Assembly (NCBI RefSeq): GCF_022347205.1
Contig: NZ_JAKRNE010000005.1
Coordinates: 62,001 to 126,000, forward strand
Length of the DNA stretch: 64,000 nt
Direction: 5' to 3'
From: Corynebacterium sp. ACRPO
Lineage (GTDB): Bacteria > Actinomycetota > Actinomycetes > Mycobacteriales > Mycobacteriaceae
Below the pieces are notes generated by a model. That model searched no databases. It was given only the letters and a program-made list of their open reading frames with translations, and was not told the origin of the DNA. The translations under genes and the position numbers were made by a program. Below, piece after piece: positions 60,875 to 64,000 of the stretch. Numbering within the stretch: the first letter of the stretch is position 1; every line of letters starts with the position of its first letter.

Positions 60875-60915
60875 CGCCTCGCTGCACGTCCTTCCCCACG
60901 ACGTGCAGCGAGGCG
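60875..60915. terminator. Hairpin between the GntR gene and nrdE
   Basis: CGCCTCGCTGCACGT (60875-60889) and ACGTGCAGCGAGGCG (60901-60915) form a perfect 15-bp stem with an 11-base loop between two convergent genes. It has no U-run, but its strength suggests bidirectional termination. Confidence 0.75.
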
Positions 60916-60928
60916 CCCTACCTGCGGT

Positions 60929-63091
60929 TTAGAGCATGCAGGATACGCAGCCCTCGACCTCGGTGCCCTCCAGCGCCATCTGGCGCAGGCGGATGTAGTA
61001 CAAGGTCTTAATACCCTTGCGCCATGCATAAATCTGCGCGCGGTTGACATCGCGGGTGGTCGCGGTGTCCTTGAAGAAGAGCGTGAGCGAAAGGCCCTGG
61101 TCCACATACTTGGTGGCTACGGCATAAGTATCGACGATCTTCTCATAGCCGATCTCATAAGAGTCCTTGAAGTACTCCAGGTTGTCATTATCCATGTGCG
61201 GCGCCGGGTAGTAGACGCGACCGATCTTGCCTTCCTTGCGGATCTCAATCTTGGAGGCAATCGGGTGGATGGACGAGGTGGAGTTATTGATATAGGAAAT
61301 CGAGCCCGTCGGCGGTACCGCCTGCAGGTTGCGGTTATACAGGCCGTACTTAGCCACCTCCTGCTTCAAGTCCTCCCAGTCCTGGGCGGACGGGGTGTGG
61401 ATCGAAGAGGCGTCGAAAAGTTCCTGCACCTTCTTTGTCTTCGGCTTGAACTCTTCCGGATCGTAGCGGTCAAAGAATTCGCCGGAGGCATACTCGGACT
61501 GCGGGAATTCCGTGAAGTACTCGCCGCGCTCGCGGGCGATCTTATTGGAAGCGCGCAGCGCCGCATACAGCACGGATGCGAAGTAGGCATTGGTGAAGTC
61601 CAGGCCTTCTTCCGAGCCATACTCGATGTGCTCGCGGCCCAAGTAACCGTGCAGGTTCATCTGGCCCAAGCCGATGGCGTGGGACTCGTCATTACCACGG
61701 CGCACGGACGGCACGGAATCGATGGAGGTCTTATCCGCCACGGCAGTAAGGCCGCGGATGGCGGTTTCCACCGTATTGGCAAAGTCCGGCGAATCCATGG
61801 TCATCGCGATATTCAGGGAACCCAAGTTGCAGGAAATATCGCTGCCCAGCTCCTCATAGGTCAGGTCCGCGTTGAATTCGGATGCGGAGTTGACCTGCAG
61901 GATTTCCGAGCACAGGTTGGACATGTTGATCCACGAGGTCTTCACTGGGTTCGCGCGGTTTACGGTGTCCTCGAACATGATGTACGGGTAACCGGACTCG
62001 AACTGCAGCTCTGCCACGGTCTGGAAGAAGTGGCGGGCGTTGATCTTCTTCTTGCGGATGCGTGGGTCTTCCACCATCTCCTCATAGTGCTCGGTCACGG
62101 AGATGTCACCGAAGGCCTTGCCATAGACGCGCTCGACGTCATACGGCGAGAAGAGGTACATATCATCATTGCGCTTAGCCAACTCAAAGGTGATATCCGG
62201 CACGACGATGCCCAGCGAGAGGGTCTTAATGCGGATCTTCTCATCCGCATTCTCGCGCTTGGTATCCAGGAAGTTCATGATGTCCGGGTGGTGCGCGTTG
62301 AGGTAAACCGCACCGGCACCCTGGCGGGCACCGAGCTGGTTGGCGTAGGAGAAGGAATCCTCCAGCAGCTTCATCACGGGGATGACGCCGGAAGACTGGT
62401 TCTCAATGTGCTTAATTGGCGCACCGGACTCGCGGATATTAGACAGCAGGAGGGCCACGCCGCCGCCGCGCTTGGAAAGCTGCAGCGCGGAGTTGATGGA
62501 GCGGCCAATGGACTCCATATTGTCCTCGATGCGCAGCAGGAAGCAGGAGACGAGCTCGCCGCGCTGGGCCTTGCCGGCGTTGAGGAAGGTCGGGGTAGCC
62601 GGCTGGAAGCGGCCGGTCATGATCTCATCTACGAGGTGCTCGGCCAAGCCTGCGTCGCCGTCTGCCAAGAACAGGGCGGTCATGGACACGCGGTCCTCAA
62701 AGCGCTCGAGGTAGCGGCGGCCATCAAAGGTCTTCAGCGTGTAGCTGGTGTAGTACTTATACGCGCCCAGGAAGGACTTGAAGCGGAACTTATAGGAATA
62801 AGCGCGCTTGAATAGCTCCTTAATAAAGGAGAAATCATACTGCTCAATGACCTGCGGGTCGTAGTACTTGTTATTAATCAGGTAATCGATCTTTTCTTCC
62901 AGATCATGGAAGTAGACCGTGTTTTGATTAACGTGCTGCAGGAAGAATTGGTTAGCGGCCTCGCGGTCTTTCTCAAACTGAATCTTGCCGTTATCATCGT
63001 AGAGATTCAGCATCGCGTTCAGAGCGTGGTAATCCAACTGCTCTTCTGGCTTTACTGGCTCGGCGACGGTCTTCCCCAATTGCGTACTCAC
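60929..63091 (-). CDS. nrdE: Class Ib ribonucleotide reductase, large subunit
   Basis: A 720-residue catalytic subunit reducing ribonucleoside diphosphates. [18 protein letters not shown] is near the N-terminus, and no ATP-cone allosteric domain precedes it, as expected for class Ib. [19 protein letters not shown] holds the first active-site Cys. [11 protein letters not shown] (about 390-400) has the thiyl-radical Cys and Glu, and the C-terminal VEGCVSCML has the redox pair used by NrdH. The GTG start (VSTQLGKTV) is uncertain; a TTG three codons upstream is the alternative and lies too close to AAAGG. It ends next to a strong hairpin. Third gene of nrdH-nrdI-nrdE. Confidence 0.95.
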   Translation of the reverse strand: MSTQLGKTVAEPVKPEEQLDYHALNAMLNLYDDNGKIQFEKDREAANQFFLQHVNQNTVYFHDLEEKIDYLINNKYYDPQVIEQYDFSFIKELFKRAYSYKFRFKSFLGAYKYYTSYTLKTFDGRRYLERFEDRVSMTALFLADGDAGLAEHLVDEIMTGRFQPATPTFLNAGKAQRGELVSCFLLRIEDNMESIGRSINSALQLSKRGGGVALLLSNIRESGAPIKHIENQSSGVIPVMKLLEDSFSYANQLGARQGAGAVYLNAHHPDIMNFLDTKRENADEKIRIKTLSLGIVVPDITFELAKRNDDMYLFSPYDVERVYGKAFGDISVTEHYEEMVEDPRIRKKKINARHFFQTVAELQFESGYPYIMFEDTVNRANPVKTSWINMSNLCSEILQVNSASEFNADLTYEELGSDISCNLGSLNIAMTMDSPDFANTVETAIRGLTAVADKTSIDSVPSVRRGNDESHAIGLGQMNLHGYLGREHIEYGSEEGLDFTNAYFASVLYAALRASNKIARERGEYFTEFPQSEYASGEFFDRYDPEEFKPKTKKVQELFDASSIHTPSAQDWEDLKQEVAKYGLYNRNLQAVPPTGSISYINNSTSSIHPIASKIEIRKEGKIGRVYYPAPHMDNDNLEYFKDSYEIGYEKIVDTYAVATKYVDQGLSLTLFFKDTATTRDVNRAQIYAWRKGIKTLYYIRLRQMALEGTEVEGCVSCML

Positions 63092-63145
63092 AGCTGACAA
63101 GGCCTTTCTTAAAAATCAGGATCTTTATTTAAGTCGTAGTGGGCG

Positions 63146-63577
63146 CTAGGCCGCGGCCTCGAGCCCGAGCTCGGCGGCGTTAGCCAATAAACCTTCACGA
63201 CAAATTTTTATATCGTCATCGTTTCCCAGCAACTCGAAACGATATACATAGGGCACTTTACATTTGGCACTGATGACGTCACCAGCCTTGCCAAAATCGG
63301 CACCGAAATTGCTATTACCACCAGAGATTACCGCGCGAATGAGGCTGCGGTTGTGCTCATCATTGAGGAACTTAATAACCTGCTTTGGCACGGGCCGAGA
63401 GTTTTGGTGGCTGATGGAAGCGCCCCCGCCGTAGGTGGGGCACACCAAGACATAAGGTTCGTTGACCTTGAGGGGCTCCTCCGTGCGGCGCAGCGGAATG
63501 CGCGCGCTGGGAAAGCCCAGTTTCTGCACGAACCGGTGCGTATTTTCCGTCGCGGAGGAAAAATACACGACCAACAT
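63146..63577 (-). CDS. nrdI: NrdI flavodoxin-like protein
   Basis: A 143-residue FMN protein that delivers the oxidant needed to form the Mn-tyrosyl cofactor of Nrd[21 protein letters not shown] is the FMN phosphate loop at the N-terminus. [11 protein letters not shown] is the second flavin loop, and [22 protein letters not shown] is the conserved C-terminal segment characteristic of NrdI. It starts 22 bases after nrdH and ends 54 bases before nrdE. The ATG matches the usual start. Confidence 0.96.
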   Translation of the reverse strand: MLVVYFSSATENTHRFVQKLGFPSARIPLRRTEEPLKVNEPYVLVCPTYGGGASISHQNSRPVPKQVIKFLNDEHNRSLIRAVISGGNSNFGADFGKAGDVISAKCKVPYVYRFELLGNDDDIKICREGLLANAAELGLEAAA

Positions 63578-63599
63578 AGCTACTGGCCTCCCCTACCTC

Positions 63600-63839
63600 T
63601 TAGGCGGATGCCGCTACGGAAGCCAAGCCCTTGATACGGTCAGGGCGGAAACCGGACCAGTGCTCGCCATTAGCTTCAACTACTGGTGCCTGAACGTAGC
63701 CCAGTGCCATGACGTAGTCACGGGCTTCATCATCAACAGAAATATCGACCAGGTTGTAATCGAGACCGGCGCGGTCGAGGGCCTTCTTGGTGGCATTGCA
63801 CTGGACGCAAGCTGGCTTGGTGTAAACGGTGATAGACAT
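63600..63839 (-). CDS. nrdH: NrdH glutaredoxin-like protein
   Basis: A 79-residue redoxin that reduces NrdE. The active site is KPACVQCNATKKAL (CVQC) at about residues 8-21; SVDDEARDYVMALGYVQAPVV and HWSGFRPDRIKGL are the conserved NrdH features that set it apart from glutaredoxins. AAGGA lies five bases before the ATG. It leads the nrdH-nrdI-nrdE operon. Upstream lie a long stem-loop in the leader and two NrdR-like boxes, so the operon is probably under NrdR control. Confidence 0.97.
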   Translation of the reverse strand: MSITVYTKPACVQCNATKKALDRAGLDYNLVDISVDDEARDYVMALGYVQAPVVEANGEHWSGFRPDRIKGLASVAASA

Positions 63840-63873
63840 ATAGATCCTTAAAGCTCCTGCATTGAAAAATTCG

Positions 63874-63926
63874 TCAGAGCGGGGAGCGTTTTCCCGCCTA
63901 AACGGGCGCTTCCTGCGCCGCTCTGA
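63874..63926 (-). other. Long stem-loop in the nrdHIE leader
   Basis: TCAGAGCGG (63874-63882) pairs perfectly with CCGCTCTGA (63918-63926). Inside are GGAGCG with CGCTTCC and CCCG with CGGG. It lies between the NrdR-like boxes and the nrdH start. On the minus strand a run of five T follows four bases after the stem, so it could attenuate transcription. Confidence 0.5.
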
Positions 63927-63938
63927 ACAACATCAACG

Positions 63939-63954
63939 ACACTATACTTTGGGG
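63939..63954. promoter_or_regulatory. NrdR-like box, promoter-proximal
   Basis: ACACTATACTTTGGGG matches the NrdR box consensus (ACACWATATWTWGTGT) at 13 of 16 positions. It starts 32 bases, about three helical turns, from the second box, the spacing usual for NrdR pairs. Confidence 0.6.
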
Positions 63955-63970
63955 GAAATACCCGCAACTA

Positions 63971-63986
63971 ACACAATATGTAGTAG
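63971..63986. promoter_or_regulatory. NrdR-like box, distal
   Basis: ACACAATATGTAGTAG matches the NrdR consensus at all but three positions and keeps the ACAC-N-ATAT core. With the proximal box it forms a tandem pair upstream of nrdHIE. Confidence 0.65.
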
Positions 63987-64000
63987 TTACAGCCATGGTA

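Noticed and set aside
60671-62815. 714-codon open frame antisense to nrdE
   Set aside because: It mirrors a highly conserved reductase gene, has no ribosome-binding site, and its product looks like a reverse-strand translation of GC-rich codons.

Overview
This 64 kb window looks like a chromosome segment of a Corynebacterium, moderately high in GC. The evidence is a metB product close to what I remember of the C. glutamicum enzyme, an nrdHIE/nrdF class Ib ribonucleotide reductase beside ctaD, typical actinobacterial gene blocks, operators resembling the corynebacterial regulators McbR, DtxR and NrdR, and many start codons placed exactly seven bases after a TANNNT hexamer, as expected for leaderless mRNAs. 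The species cannot be fixed from sequence reading alone; a split pyruvate formate-lyase suggests a host-associated, facultatively anaerobic member rather than C. glutamicum.

Layout. 1-6.2 kb: a peptide-type ABC importer (cut by the left edge), an FAD/NAD(P)-binding protein and metB, with two McbR-like operators between the importer and the FAD gene. 6.3-15 kb: MscS channel plus truncated haemoglobin, alanine dehydrogenase, a block syntenic with M. tuberculosis Rv2474c-Rv2478c (conserved protein, thioesterase, EttA, SSB), and a CopD-CtaG fusion. 15-22 kb: LysR regulator, SDR, alanine/sodium symporter, orn, a flavin monooxygenase, an L,D-transpeptidase lipoprotein and three tRNA genes. 22.0-23.5 kb: a complete IS481-type element inserted at the 3' end of tRNA-Lys with a 16-bp duplication. 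23.5-34 kb: iron/siderophore-type importer behind a DtxR-like box, glutaminase, peroxiredoxin, TetR, HNH protein, bioA-bioD and a POT-family transporter.

34-42.5 kb: SPFH protein, proline iminopeptidase-like hydrolase, and the pyruvate formate-lyase locus, in which the catalytic core and the glycyl-radical domain are separate genes followed by pflA. Divergent from it is an NCS2 purine permease fused to an OHCU-decarboxylase-like domain, which shares a perfect inverted-repeat terminator with the convergent DUF4230 gene. 42.8-45.2 kb: a TetR/MFS pair with its own palindromic operator and gene-poor, AT-richer flanks, probably accessory.

45.2-57 kb closely follows M. tuberculosis Rv1343c-Rv1329c in mirrored order (LprD-like, DUF3817, rdgB, rph, cAMP-phosphodiesterase-like MBL protein, murI, rhomboid, P1 peptidase, DUF2017, clpS, pncB, dinG) but lacks mec-cysO-cysM. 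It is followed by a Pth2-type peptidyl-tRNA hydrolase and serB. 57-64 kb: ctaD, nrdF, a GntR regulator and nrdE-nrdI-nrdH, ending in two NrdR-like boxes and a long stem-loop in the nrdHIE leader. No CRISPR array, rRNA or prophage was seen.
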